A stretch of DNA of 43,953 nucleotides from an uncultured Flavobacteriaceae bacterium. Its GTDB lineage: Bacteria; Bacteroidota; Bacteroidia; Flavobacteriales; Flavobacteriaceae. A program made the translations under genes and the position numbers. Below, in pieces: positions 8,470 to 17,407 of the stretch; the stretch's first letter is position 1, and each line of letters opens with the position of its first letter. The notes beneath the pieces are model-generated. The model did not search any database and was not told the DNA's origin. It worked only from the letters and a program-made list of their open reading frames with translations. Location: contig CALLIG010000147.1 in assembly GCA_938009735.1 (NCBI GenBank), positions 1 to 43,953 of the forward strand. Reading direction: 5' to 3'.

Positions 8470-10146
8470 CTAAAACTCGTCTGTTACACAACCTTGGGCA
8501 GCCGATGATACCGAACGGGCGTATTTATATAAAACTCCTTTTTTAAATTTCAATTCAGGTTGCACCCATGCTTCTTTACGCTTCGCTAACTCTTCATCAG
8601 ATACCTCAACATTAATCGCATTTGTTTCGGCATCAATAACAATAGTATCACCATCTTCGACTAAAGCGATAGTTCCGCCATCTTGAGCTTCTGGTGAAAT
8701 ATGACCCACTACAAAACCGTGAGTTCCACCCGAGAAACGACCATCTGTTATTAGCGCCACTTCTTTACCAAGACCTGCACCCATTATTGCCGCTGTAGGC
8801 TTTAACATTTCAGGCATACCTGGTCCTCCTTTTGGGCCTTCATAACGAATAACTACAACATCTCCCTTTTTTACTAATCCATCACGAATACCATCATTGG
8901 CGTCATATTCGCTATTAAAGACTTTTGCTGTTCCTTTAAAATGCAAGCCTTCTTTACCAGTAATTTTTGCTACAGATCCGTTTTCTGCTAAATTTCCATA
9001 AAGCATACGCAAATGACCAGTTGCCTTAATTGGATTCTCTAAAGGTCTAATCACATCTTGACCTTCTTCCAAATCTGGCACGTTTTCTAAGTTCTCTGCT
9101 AGCGTTTTTCCGGTAACAGTTAAACAATCTCCATGCAACAAACCATTCTTTAATAAATACTTTAATACAGCTGGTATACCACCCACACGGTGAACATCTT
9201 CCATTAAATATTTTCCGCTTGGTTTAAGATCAGCTATAAAAGGTGTGGTGTCACTTATATGTTGAAAATCTTGAAGTGTAAATTCTATCTCTGCAGTTCG
9301 GGCTATAGCTAAAAAATGAAGAACCGCGTTTGTAGATCCACCCATGATAGTTACCAATCGAATTGCATTTTCTAATGATTTTCTCGTAACAATATCTAAA
9401 GGCTTAATGTCTTTTTCTATGAGAAATCGCATCTGCTTTCCTGCTTCAATGCATTCCGCTTCTTTGTTGTTACTGATTGCAGGGTTTGAAGAATTATATG
9501 GCATTGCCATACCTAGAGCCTCAATTGCTGAAGCCATAGTGTTTGCGGTATACATACCACCACAAGCACCCGCACCTGGAATCGATTTCTTAATTATACT
9601 TTTAAATTCGGACTCTTCCATTGTTCCAGCAACCTTCTCTCCCCATGCTTCAAAAGCAGATACGATATCTAATTTTCTATCATTGTGACAACCGGAAGCA
9701 ATGGTACCACCATAAACTAAGATTGAAGGTCGATTCAATCGCAACATTGCCATTAAAGCTCCTGGCATGTTTTTATCACATCCTACAACGGTCACCAAGG
9801 CATCATATGACATTCCTTGAACAACAGTCTCCATTGAATCTGCAATAACATCACGAGATGGCAATGAAAAACGCATCCCGGGAGTACCCATAGAAATACC
9901 GTCACTTACTCCGATCGTATTGAATATAAGCCCAACAGTTTCCTTTGAATTAACTCCTTCTTTGACCAATTTAGCCAAATCATTTAAGTGCATATTACAA
10001 GGATTTCCCTCGTAACCTGTACTTGCAATTCCCACCAAAGGCTTTTCAAAATCTTCATCCTTAAAACCAATAGCGTAAAGCATTGCTTGTGCTGCTGGTT
10101 GAGTAGGATCTTGTGTTACGTTTTTGCTATACTTATTTAGTTCCAT
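8470..10146 (-). CDS. ilvD: Dihydroxy-acid dehydratase
   Basis: 558 residues, the usual length. It dehydrates 2,3-dihydroxy acids to 2-oxo acids in Ile and Val synthesis. The three cysteines expected to hold the Fe-S cluster are C50 (GNPCNMH), C123 (GCDKNMPG) and C195 (GACGGMYT). K125 is the lysine carbamylated in characterised [2Fe-2S] homologues. The C-terminal half shows [14 protein letters not shown], another family hallmark. It is the first structural gene of the ilv operon and lies downstream of the leader peptide and terminator hairpin at 10409-10522. A TAnnTTTG box at 10195-10202 might provide a second promoter that bypasses the attenuator. Confidence 0.97.
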   Translation of the reverse strand: MELNKYSKNVTQDPTQPAAQAMLYAIGFKDEDFEKPLVGIASTGYEGNPCNMHLNDLAKLVKEGVNSKETVGLIFNTIGVSDGISMGTPGMRFSLPSRDVIADSMETVVQGMSYDALVTVVGCDKNMPGALMAMLRLNRPSILVYGGTIASGCHNDRKLDIVSAFEAWGEKVAGTMEESEFKSIIKKSIPGAGACGGMYTANTMASAIEALGMAMPYNSSNPAISNNKEAECIEAGKQMRFLIEKDIKPLDIVTRKSLENAIRLVTIMGGSTNAVLHFLAIARTAEIEFTLQDFQHISDTTPFIADLKPSGKYLMEDVHRVGGIPAVLKYLLKNGLLHGDCLTVTGKTLAENLENVPDLEEGQDVIRPLENPIKATGHLRMLYGNLAENGSVAKITGKEGLHFKGTAKVFNSEYDANDGIRDGLVKKGDVVVIRYEGPKGGPGMPEMLKPTAAIMGAGLGKEVALITDGRFSGGTHGFVVGHISPEAQDGGTIALVEDGDTIVIDAETNAINVEVSDEELAKRKEAWVQPELKFKKGVLYKYARSVSSAAQGCVTDEF

Positions 10147-10407
10147 CTATGTAATTATAGTGCTCAATTAATACTGGATATTTATCCTATTTAACAAATA
10201 TAAAAGTTTATCATAGCCTTTGTTTTTAACGGTAATGATAGATACAAATTCAATTTTATTAAATTTCACTTAAAATACTGATAATCAATACAATAAATAT
10301 ACTTTCAGTACCATACTCATTGGTTTTTCAATTCTTCTCAATAATCTTTAAACTCGTCAGAGTAACACAGATTAATAATTTTAAAGAAAAACCTAAAGTA
10401 TACATAA
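10147..10407 (-). other. Untranslated stretch between ilv attenuator and ilvD
   Basis: About 260 AT-rich bases with no supported gene. On the minus strand TATATTTG at 10195-10202 matches the TAnnTTTG -7 element and would give a leader of roughly 40 bases for ilvD, but I see no TTG at the right distance. A tiny open frame at 10285-10320 (MSMVLKVYLLY) is also rich in Val/Leu but has no hairpin after it. The rest shows no structure I can support. Confidence 0.35.
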
Positions 10408-10408
10408 C

Positions 10409-10445
10409 AAAAAAGCCTGTATCATTTTTATCTGATACAGGCTTT
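10409..10445 (-). terminator. Attenuator terminator hairpin of the ilv operon
   Basis: On the minus strand a 13-bp perfect stem, AAAGCCTGTATCA paired with TGATACAGGCTTT, closes an 8-base loop and runs into six T residues (counting those in the stem). It lies between the leader peptide stop (10466) and ilvD, where transcription should continue, which is the position of an attenuator and not of an end-of-operon terminator. The 5' arm CTGTATCA (10440-10433) can also pair with TGATGTAG (10468-10461), which starts at the leader stop codon. That pairing has eight pairs, two of them G-U. Confidence 0.75.
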
Positions 10446-10465
10446 CTAGTCATCGAAAATCTACA

Positions 10466-10522
10466 TCATCCCTTAAAAGGGACAAGACGAATAATACTGA
10501 CTAAAATGATATTTACTTTCAT
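10466..10522 (-). CDS. ilv operon leader peptide (attenuator peptide, 18 aa)
   Basis: The minus strand encodes MKVNIILVSIIRLVPFKG then TGA. Nine of the 18 residues are Ile (4), Val (3) or Leu (2), arranged as runs IILV, II and LV. The gene lies upstream of ilvD on the same strand and is followed 21 bases later by a strong terminator hairpin. This is the layout of ribosome-mediated attenuation: with charged Ile/Leu/Val-tRNAs the ribosome reaches the stop and covers TGATGTAG, letting the terminator form. Stalling on the runs would leave that segment free to pair with the terminator's 5' arm. A second pairing is also possible, TTTTAGTCA (10506-10498, in the Leu7-Val8 codons) with TGACTAGAA (10452-10444). 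The peptide itself probably has no further role. Confidence 0.72.
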   Translation of the reverse strand: MKVNIILVSIIRLVPFKG

Positions 10523-10527
10523 TAGTT

Positions 10528-10557
10528 CAAACGTACAAAAAAAAAGCTGCAACCCAA
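10528..10557 (-). promoter_or_regulatory. Promoter of the ilv leader/operon (TTG-N19-TACGTTTG)
   Basis: On the minus strand TTG (10557-10555) is followed after exactly 19 bases by TACGTTTG (10535-10528), fitting the Bacteroidota consensus TTG-N19-TAnnTTTG. It overlaps the terminator of the upstream surface-protein gene. The -7 box ends only five bases before the leader ATG, so transcription would start at or next to the start codon and the leader mRNA would be leaderless or nearly so. Confidence 0.6.
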
Positions 10558-10577
10558 TAGGGCTACAGCTTTTTTAT
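10537..10577 (-). terminator. Terminator of the giant T9SS protein gene
   Basis: On the minus strand AGCTGTAGCCC and GGGTTGCAGCT form an 11-bp stem around a four-base loop, followed by nine T. Two pairs are G-U, which form only in RNA made from the minus strand; in plus-strand RNA they become A-C mismatches. The hairpin is therefore directional and belongs to the gene ending at 10596. Confidence 0.85.
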
Positions 10578-10595
10578 TAATTAATTTAGGAATGC

Positions 10596-13500
10596 TTATT
10601 CCACTACAATATTCTTAGCATCAGACCATGTTGGACCTTGAGCTCTTACAATATACTTACCTGTTGGAATATAATCCAAGTCTAAGTAAATAGTAGCTTT
10701 ACCATTCTCCATTTTATACATTTTAGGCGCTGAAATCATTTGTCCTAAAACGTTATATAAAACAACACTTACATCTTCTTTTCTTTCGATATAATCTACT
10801 CCTGCTTTTAACGAAACCGCCTTAAGCTCATCTCCATTTGATGTATCGGTAATATCAAATTCAATAGTTAAAGTACCTCCAGATTTAACTGGTACTGGAT
10901 AAACAGTAGACATTTTTGGGCTATTAAACTTACTATTTAAGAAACAAACACCTTTGACTAACTTAATAGAATCAGTAGTATAACAATCAATACAGTTAAC
11001 AACTTCTACCGTATAGGTACCTGGCTCATCTACTTGAATAGTCTTTTGATTTGAAGAACCAACAATATTACCATCTTCAGTTGACCATTGGTACATAATA
11101 CCATCTTCAACACATTCCTCAAGAGTTACATTAATATCTCCTTCTGTGTAAAATCCGTCACCACCATCAACATAGAACCATCCTGAGGCTCCGAAACCTG
11201 TTCTAACAACATCTGCACCAACACCCATTTGAAAGGCTGCACCTTTTACAGATAGATTGAATACACCATGATCACGCGAACTAATAGTACCAGACCAAGT
11301 TGTCCAATATTCCCAATCAGAAGTATCATACTGCTGACATTCATTAGTTTTCGGGCTATTGATAGGCGCTATTTGCGTATAACCAGTTAATAAAGCATTT
11401 ACTTCAATAACATCTTTGCCATTACTAGCAGTAGCTGTATAACGTACTGAATTATCAGCAAGTCTCTCAAATTTTTGCTCAGATGCCGTAAACTTAAAGT
11501 TTTCAACGCTTCCTGTCGAAACCAAGTATACTTCAAAATCTCCTGTTGGACCGTAACATCTATCTTGTGTTTTAATAGGGTATACACATCCACCTGGGCA
11601 ATCAGCTGTATCGTCAAGAATATCTGCAGTAAGCTCTATGATCTCATCTTCACAAATTTCACCATCATCACCAGCATTTACCTTGATATCACATTTCTCA
11701 ATTAAACCAGCATCAATGGTTAGAATGTCTTCATTCTCAACATTGAAACATTGCGTACGACCATTTTCGTTAGCATCAGAATCAAGTGCATCATCACCAT
11801 CATTGATTGAAGTAAACTCAAGCAATTCTGGAACATCATCAAAGATTACATAATAGTAACCTGAATCGGGACACACCTCAAAACTATATGCACCAGCTTC
11901 ACCAGCATCATTATCAGCGGTCATTGTTGACGCAACCTCAGCACCATTACATTCGTATAAAGTTACTTTTACATTATTGATACCAGTAGCTCCGTCATCT
12001 TGTAAGCCATTTTGATTTTCATCTAACCATACAAAATCACCTATTATTACTTTATCAGCAACACTAACCATTACGTCATCAGTTGCTTTACAGCCTTCAT
12101 TAGAAGTTACAGTTATAGTATACTTAGTATCCGCTGTTGGAGATACCATAATTGAAGCTGTAGTTTCTCCTGTACTCCATAAATATGATCCACCACCTGT
12201 AGCAGTTAATTCAACCTCTCCGCCTGAACAAATTGAAACATCAGCACCTGCATTTGCGGTAACCACAGGGTTCAAGCTTACTTTTACATCATCAGATGCT
12301 TCACAACCTTCATTAGAAGTTACGGTTACATTATAAGTTGTATCAACAGTTGGAGATACCATAATTGAAGCTGTAGTTTCTCCTGAACTCCATAAATATG
12401 ACCCGCCACCTGTAGCAGTTAACTCTAATTCTTCGCCTGAACAAATAACAACATCAGCTCCTGCATTTGCAATAACCTCAGCGTTAACTGTTACTAATAC
12501 TTCATCAGAATCTTCACAACCTTCAGCAGAAGTTACTGTTACCGTATAAGTTGTATCTGCAGTTGGCAATACCATAATTGAAGCTGTAGTTTCTCCTGTA
12601 CTCCATAAATAAGTACCACCACCAGTCGCAGTCAATTCTACTTCTTCGTCTTCACAAATTGAAACATCTGCTCCTGCGTTTGCAGTAACTTCAGGATTCA
12701 AACTAACTTTAACCTCATCTGTTGCTGAACAACCTAAATCAGAAGTAACTGTTACTGTATAAGAAGTATCAACTGTTGGATCTACTTTAATAGAAGAAGT
12801 AGTTTCACCTGTACTCCATAAAATTGAACCCTCACCAGTAACGTTCAAAATTACCTCATCACCTTTGCAAATTACTACATCGTCACCTGCGTTTACTACA
12901 GGAGCTGCGCTACGTATAATTTTTACTGCGGCAGATAAATCAAAACAACCTTCTAGGTCATTAGCATTACTACCAATAGCAGCACCTTGTAACCCATCTT
13001 CGTAAGCTAAGTTCCACAATAGACATGTACCTAATCCTGCTCCGTCAAAATCGATTTGCTTCACCGCTGCAAAAGTTGCAGGCAAGGCAAGAATTTTACC
13101 ATTTGAATCTGTTACAACAAATGTGTTATTGGCACCTTGAGTAGCTCCTAAAATCTGAATTACATTATCTGTTAAATAATCCGCCTCCCCATCAATACAA
13201 AAGTTAGCTCCACCTTGAATTATATGGGCTTTCGGCTCTGCAATAGTTACATTAACCGAATCACTAGCGGAACAAGACTCACAGTCAGAAACTGAAACTG
13301 TATACGTACCTGATTTATCTACGGTAATAGTCTTTTGATTTGCATCGCCAACAATATTTCCATCAGTAGTTGACCAATTATAATCTACAGCTGTTACTGC
13401 ATCAAAAGCATCACAATTACCTAATTTAATATTCACATCACCAGCAGTATAAAAACCATCTCCACCACTTATCGTCAACCATCCTGAAGCACCAAAACCA

Positions 13501-15434
13501 TCTCTAGTAACATCAGCACCGTTCCCCATTTGCATTGAAGGACCTGCTCTTGAAACAATAAGAGTTCCATGTTGCTCAGTTACTATAGTACCAGATGTAT
13601 TTGTCCAATATACCCAATCTGTAGTATCATACGTACCACAATTACTTTCTTTCGGACTTAATTCTGGAGCCATTGTCGTGTAACCACTAAAGGTTATATC
13701 AACTTCAATGTTATCTATACCATTTGAAGCAATAGCGGTATAAGTTGCTATGCCATTATCGTAAGTCTTAAACTCAGAGCTACTTGTAACAAATCCCTTA
13801 TTAGAATTTGTAATGTTGTTTAACCAAACATCAGATAAGTTAGAAGCATTATTACATCTTGCAATCTGTTCAATAGGATATACACATCCACCAGGACAAG
13901 CAGAAATATCATCAGCTGTTGCTGTTAATTCAACTAATTCTTCAACACATACTTCAACATCATCACCTGCCTCTACTGTTGGTCCAGGAAGTTCTGTAAC
14001 AACAACAGTATCAAAAGCTTCACAATCTAAACAGTCTTTTGCAGTTACTTTATAAGTACCTGGTTGATTAACGGTAATTGTTTGTTGATTTGAATCGCTA
14101 ATAATATTACCATCAGTTGTAGACCAAACATAGTCTACTCCATTTGAATTACCTTCTATTGTTTGTGGCACAAGATTACCAAACCATTCTGTACATTCAC
14201 CAAAAGCACCACCTGTCCAAGCTCCTAAACCATACTGGTTAGAATCAAATCCAGCACCTTGTGCTAAAATGTAATGTGCATTAAATCTAGTTCCAACAGT
14301 AACTGGTATACCGTCAGCAGTAATGGTACCGTAAAAAGAACGATAATATGTTTCCTCTCCTGAAATACCATCTAAATAACAAGATGCATTCCATGTTGTT
14401 CCTGTATTTTCTTTATCAGTTAAACTGATATCAACTATACCAATTCTCCCGTTTTGATCAATAACAGTACCGGTTATCTTAGCTGTGTCATTATCATATT
14501 CATTAAGGAACAGGTCATCTCCAGCTCTCCATATATAATCAATGCCTTTACAGCTTCCACCCTTTTGAAAAATCACACCTGGATCAGCTGTAAAACAACC
14601 CACTTCGGTATTTGAATTAATAATTTTATACTTTGAAGTAATTGTAGAACAATCAGATGCGTTTGAAGCGTTTGCAGTTAAAACAATTTCCTCCAAATTA
14701 CAGTTGCTTTGATCTTCTCCTGCGTCAACAGTTAGATCGCAATCGGTATCAATAGGATCAAGATTACCGAACCACTCCGTACAACCTCCAAAAGAACCAC
14801 TAGTCCAAGCACCAAAACCGTACTGACCTGGTTCAAAACCAGCTCCGTCGGCTAATATAAAATGCTTTTCAGATTGTTTCTTTTCTACGCTATACGAATT
14901 CGATCCAACCTTAATCGTACCATTAAAAGATTGATACAAAGATCTTGGATCTGATATTTCATCAACATAACATGAAGCATTCCATGTAGTACCTTGGCTT
15001 TCCTTATCATATAGTGCAATGTTAACTAACCCTATTTCTCCTTGATCATCGATCACAGTTCCAACAATAGTAGCAGTACCATTATCGTATTCGTTAAAAG
15101 TTAGTTCATCTTTTACTCTCCAAATATGATGCAAACCTTTACAGTCATCAGCACGTTGAAAAATAACTCCTTTCCCTTTAGTAGGGAAACATGATTTATC
15201 TTCTGTACTTGCATCAGTAATATTGTAAGACTTAATAAGTTTTGGAAAGTTTGTTAAATCTTCTAGTACATTATTTGCATTTGCAATATCGCTATTGCCA
15301 TCAAAGTTTGAGGCTTTAACGTTCGTCACGCCACCAAGATATAATATAATGATGAACAAGGGAGTTAGTAAACTAGCCCTCCGAAATTCGGAACTAGTTT
15401 TAAAATTGCATTTTTTAAGTAGTTTTTTAATCAT
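10596..15434 (-). CDS. Giant secreted, modular surface protein with T9SS C-terminal sorting domain
   Basis: 1612 residues. A basic start and hydrophobic stretch (about 21-41) form a signal peptide. Module A occurs twice (about 82-225 and 280-422), each ending GCTEWFGNL or ECTEWFGNL. Module B occurs twice (about 513-674 and 1272-1430), each starting CPGGCVYPI. A PKD-like unit with WSTxDGNI and later GTYxV occurs three times (from about 436, 686 and 1437). Four tandem 71-residue PKD-like repeats (848-1129) carry NAGADV and WSTGETTASI. A SdrD-B-like domain (from 1130, GDFVWLDENQNGLQDD) follows. The last ~95 residues (VYPVPV, then VVLYNVLGQMI, GKYIVRA) form a type A T9SS sorting domain. Paired cysteines throughout suggest disulfides outside the cell. 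A role in adhesion or as surface structure is inference. It has its own terminator and sits alone. Confidence 0.88.
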   Translation of the reverse strand: MIKKLLKKCNFKTSSEFRRASLLTPLFIIILYLGGVTNVKASNFDGNSDIANANNVLEDLTNFPKLIKSYNITDASTEDKSCFPTKGKGVIFQRADDCKGLHHIWRVKDELTFNEYDNGTATIVGTVIDDQGEIGLVNIALYDKESQGTTWNASCYVDEISDPRSLYQSFNGTIKVGSNSYSVEKKQSEKHFILADGAGFEPGQYGFGAWTSGSFGGCTEWFGNLDPIDTDCDLTVDAGEDQSNCNLEEIVLTANASNASDCSTITSKYKIINSNTEVGCFTADPGVIFQKGGSCKGIDYIWRAGDDLFLNEYDNDTAKITGTVIDQNGRIGIVDISLTDKENTGTTWNASCYLDGISGEETYYRSFYGTITADGIPVTVGTRFNAHYILAQGAGFDSNQYGLGAWTGGAFGECTEWFGNLVPQTIEGNSNGVDYVWSTTDGNIISDSNQQTITVNQPGTYKVTAKDCLDCEAFDTVVVTELPGPTVEAGDDVEVCVEELVELTATADDISACPGGCVYPIEQIARCNNASNLSDVWLNNITNSNKGFVTSSSEFKTYDNGIATYTAIASNGIDNIEVDITFSGYTTMAPELSPKESNCGTYDTTDWVYWTNTSGTIVTEQHGTLIVSRAGPSMQMGNGADVTRDGFGASGWLTISGGDGFYTAGDVNIKLGNCDAFDAVTAVDYNWSTTDGNIVGDANQKTITVDKSGTYTVSVSDCESCSASDSVNVTIAEPKAHIIQGGANFCIDGEADYLTDNVIQILGATQGANNTFVVTDSNGKILALPATFAAVKQIDFDGAGLGTCLLWNLAYEDGLQGAAIGSNANDLEGCFDLSAAVKIIRSAAPVVNAGDDVVICKGDEVILNVTGEGSILWSTGETTSSIKVDPTVDTSYTVTVTSDLGCSATDEVKVSLNPEVTANAGADVSICEDEEVELTATGGGTYLWSTGETTASIMVLPTADTTYTVTVTSAEGCEDSDEVLVTVNAEVIANAGADVVICSGEELELTATGGGSYLWSSGETTASIMVSPTVDTTYNVTVTSNEGCEASDDVKVSLNPVVTANAGADVSICSGGEVELTATGGGSYLWSTGETTASIMVSPTADTKYTITVTSNEGCKATDDVMVSVADKVIIGDFVWLDENQNGLQDDGATGINNVKVTLYECNGAEVASTMTADNDAGEAGAYSFEVCPDSGYYYVIFDDVPELLEFTSINDGDDALDSDANENGRTQCFNVENEDILTIDAGLIEKCDIKVNAGDDGEICEDEIIELTADILDDTADCPGGCVYPIKTQDRCYGPTGDFEVYLVSTGSVENFKFTASEQKFERLADNSVRYTATASNGKDVIEVNALLTGYTQIAPINSPKTNECQQYDTSDWEYWTTWSGTISSRDHGVFNLSVKGAAFQMGVGADVVRTGFGASGWFYVDGGDGFYTEGDINVTLEECVEDGIMYQWSTEDGNIVGSSNQKTIQVDEPGTYTVEVVNCIDCYTTDSIKLVKGVCFLNSKFNSPKMSTVYPVPVKSGGTLTIEFDITDTSNGDELKAVSLKAGVDYIERKEDVSVVLYNVLGQMISAPKMYKMENGKATIYLDLDYIPTGKYIVRAQGPTWSDAKNIVVE
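12048..12893 (-). repeat. Four tandem 213-bp coding repeats in the T9SS protein
   Basis: Four consecutive 71-residue PKD/Ig-like units, residues 848-918, 919-989, 990-1060 and 1061-1129. Units 2-4 share NAGADV, VELTATGGG, LWS, GETTASIMV and VTVTS at the same places, and unit 1 is more divergent. The DNA is also highly similar between units 2-4, so copy number could vary by recombination. Confidence 0.9.
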
Positions 15435-15837
15435 AATTAATGGTTTTGAATAGATATTAAAATTTAAGATGTGTTAAGAATGTAAAACGGCAGTTAAACA
15501 CCGTTATTCAGGAAATTGGATCAAATACCTGTTTATTCGATGAGCATTATTTTCAGATAAATACTTTCTGATTTAGCAGATCTATTTTGAGTGAAGTGTT
15601 TAGATTTGGAAGTAGTTTGAATAAATTCATAACGCAGCATATTTGTAGGTTAATATGCTCAAATATAGAATGGTAACTTTTGGGCTATTGAGGATTTAGG
15701 AAATATTCGATAAATCAAATGGAATTCTCTTTTAACAGTAAATTACAATGCCGTTTATCGATCAGGCCTTCTGTTGTAATACAGTTTCAAGTATTAAAAA
15801 CAAATCCGAAAAGAGTTATAAATAAGATAGTTAAGGA
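15435..15837. other. 403-base intergenic region between pxpC and the giant T9SS protein gene
   Basis: No supported gene. For the surface protein (minus), TATATTTG at 15660-15667 matches the TAnnTTTG element but lies 226 bases upstream of the start and lacks a spaced TTG. An imperfect operator-like repeat, AACGG-N10-CCGTT, lies at about 15486-15505. Another inverted repeat, ATTACAA/TTGTAAT (15742-15748 and 15774-15780), lies downstream of pxpC and could be a weak terminator, though no U-tract follows. Everything else looks unstructured. Confidence 0.35.
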
Positions 15838-16677
15838 CTAGATTAGTTTAAAAGAAATAGCATCTCCGTACTTTTTCTGAGCCAATATAGATATGGCTTT
15901 ATCAGAAAGCTGCAATAAACGAGGATAACCGCCGGTAGTCTGACCATCTTTCATTAGTATGATAATCTTACCTGAAGGAGTCAATTGAACAGTACCTGGT
16001 AAAGTTGCTGAGGTCAACATGGAGATTTTGTGACCTTCAATCTTTTGTTCTATTTGATAAGCCATTCGATTATAATCTTTTGCAATCGTAAACTCTTTTG
16101 AAAACAAGCTTTCTAATTGCCGGTCACTAAGAAATTCGAATTCTGGACCCCTTGCTACTTCCAAAACAGATTCGTCTAAAAAGTAGTCAACTTGCCACTC
16201 CGAAATTTTAGGATCATATGATGTACATGAAAGATAATCTACTTCTGTTCTATCTTTCAAATGACTTTTAGGAGTTAAGGGGTAATACCATGATCGGCTT
16301 CCTAAGATCTCCGCTGTTTGAAATCCACCTTTTACGGCGAGGTAATTACGAAAACCAACCTTTAGCCTACCATAAGATAATATATCTCCCTGCTCAATTT
16401 TATAAACCTTATAATTTTTAATTGGGTTGTTATTAAGTGTTACTGAAATATCAGCTCCACCCAAACAAATATATGTTTCTTCTTCAAATTCAAGCGTTGG
16501 ACCGGTCATTGTAATCTCCATCACAGCGGCCCTTGTATCATTATCTAAAAGCAAATTCAGTTTCTCAGCCGAAAAGGAGTCCATAAAACCTGATACTGGT
16601 ACACCTTTATTAAGATAACCCAATCGACCACCATCTTGTATAGTGGTGTAAAAACCTGATTTTAAGACTTTAAGCAT
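15838..16677 (-). CDS. pxpC: 5-oxoprolinase subunit C (KipA/YbgK-type, biotin-dependent carboxylase-like fold)
   Basis: The ATG at 16677 is preferred (279 residues), since MLKVLKSGFYTTIQDGGRLGY is the family's conserved start; a TTG at 16695 would add six residues. PxpC is the partner of PxpA and PxpB in the ATP-dependent ring opening of 5-oxo-L-proline to L-glutamate in the cytoplasm. Family features seen are IQDGGRLGY (14-22 region), GVPVSGFMDS, CLGGADI, NYLAVKGGF and the C-terminal TGGYPR motif. The start overlaps the pxpB stop by 8 bases (ATGCTTAA), so translation is coupled. It is the last gene of the operon. Confidence 0.92.
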   Translation of the reverse strand: MLKVLKSGFYTTIQDGGRLGYLNKGVPVSGFMDSFSAEKLNLLLDNDTRAAVMEITMTGPTLEFEEETYICLGGADISVTLNNNPIKNYKVYKIEQGDILSYGRLKVGFRNYLAVKGGFQTAEILGSRSWYYPLTPKSHLKDRTEVDYLSCTSYDPKISEWQVDYFLDESVLEVARGPEFEFLSDRQLESLFSKEFTIAKDYNRMAYQIEQKIEGHKISMLTSATLPGTVQLTPSGKIIILMKDGQTTGGYPRLLQLSDKAISILAQKKYGDAISFKLI

Positions 16678-17407
16678 CCCATTCCGTTTTATCAAGTTTA
16701 TAAATCCCTACTTCATTTTCAATTTTGTGTAAATCGTAAGTTGCTTTCTCTATGCCAAAGAATTGAACCTTATCACCTACGCTCACAAAACAAGGCTCAT
16801 CGTTTTTCGGATTAAACATTGACACCGGACAATTACCAATAATGTTCCAACCGCCTGGAGATTCTTGCGGATAAATTCCTGTTTGCTTGCTGGCTAGACC
16901 TACTGATCCTTTTTGTACATTCAATCGCGGTGCTGACTTTCGCGGTATTTCTAACCGGCTTGGAACGCCGCCTAAATACATAAAGCCTGGTAAAAAACCA
17001 ATGCCATATACGGTATACACATTTGATGTATGTTCCTGAATTAATTCAGAAACTGACAGTTGAAGTTTCTCACTCACTTCATTTATATCGATACCAAATT
17101 CTATATCATAACAAACCGGCAAGCGCCAAAGATATCTTTGTCTCGCCGCAACCGAATCACTCTCTTGATACCATTGCCCAAGTCTTTGTTTTAATTTATC
17201 AAAATCAATAGGTTGTTCTCTAAGGACAAGTGTAACTGAGTTGTACGCCGGTACAATTTCCCATTTGTTAACAATAAGACAATTGGATTCTAAATAGCTT
17301 GTAAACTGAATAATATCATCTAGAATAGCCTCTTGCACCTCATTAGGCCATTCGACCAAAATCGCATGAACACCAAAGGGTCGGATAGAAAGCGGATACT
17401 TACTCAC
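16670..17407 (-). CDS. pxpB: 5-oxoprolinase subunit B (KipI family)
   Basis: 245 residues starting with GTG at 17407; the strand reads GTGAGTAAG and no better ATG is near. The start overlaps the pxpA stop by 8 bases. The signature block is YTVYGIGFLPGFMYLGGVP, then PRKSAPRLNVQKGSVGLA, QTGIYP and SPGGWNIIG, which defines the KipI/PxpB family (cyclophilin-like fold). In Bacillus the homologue KipI is also known as a kinase inhibitor, but in an intact pxpABC set the enzyme role is the better reading. It acts with PxpC on the ATP-dependent cleavage of 5-oxoproline. Confidence 0.92.
   Translation of the reverse strand: MSKYPLSIRPFGVHAILVEWPNEVQEAILDDIIQFTSYLESNCLIVNKWEIVPAYNSVTLVLREQPIDFDKLKQRLGQWYQESDSVAARQRYLWRLPVCYDIEFGIDINEVSEKLQLSVSELIQEHTSNVYTVYGIGFLPGFMYLGGVPSRLEIPRKSAPRLNVQKGSVGLASKQTGIYPQESPGGWNIIGNCPVSMFNPKNDEPCFVSVGDKVQFFGIEKATYDLHKIENEVGIYKLDKTEWDA

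Noticed and set aside
10285-10320. Second possible leader peptide MSMVLKVYLLY between the attenuator and ilvD (minus strand)
   Set aside because: It has five Val/Leu in eleven residues but no terminator or competing hairpin follows it, so there is nothing for it to control.
12048-12893. Repeat array as CRISPR or transposon
   Set aside because: The repeats are in frame, encode 71-residue beta domains and lie inside one intact gene.
13813-14055. Plus-strand Ser/Thr-rich frame opposite the T9SS protein gene
   Set aside because: Composition is an antisense effect of the repetitive coding strand.
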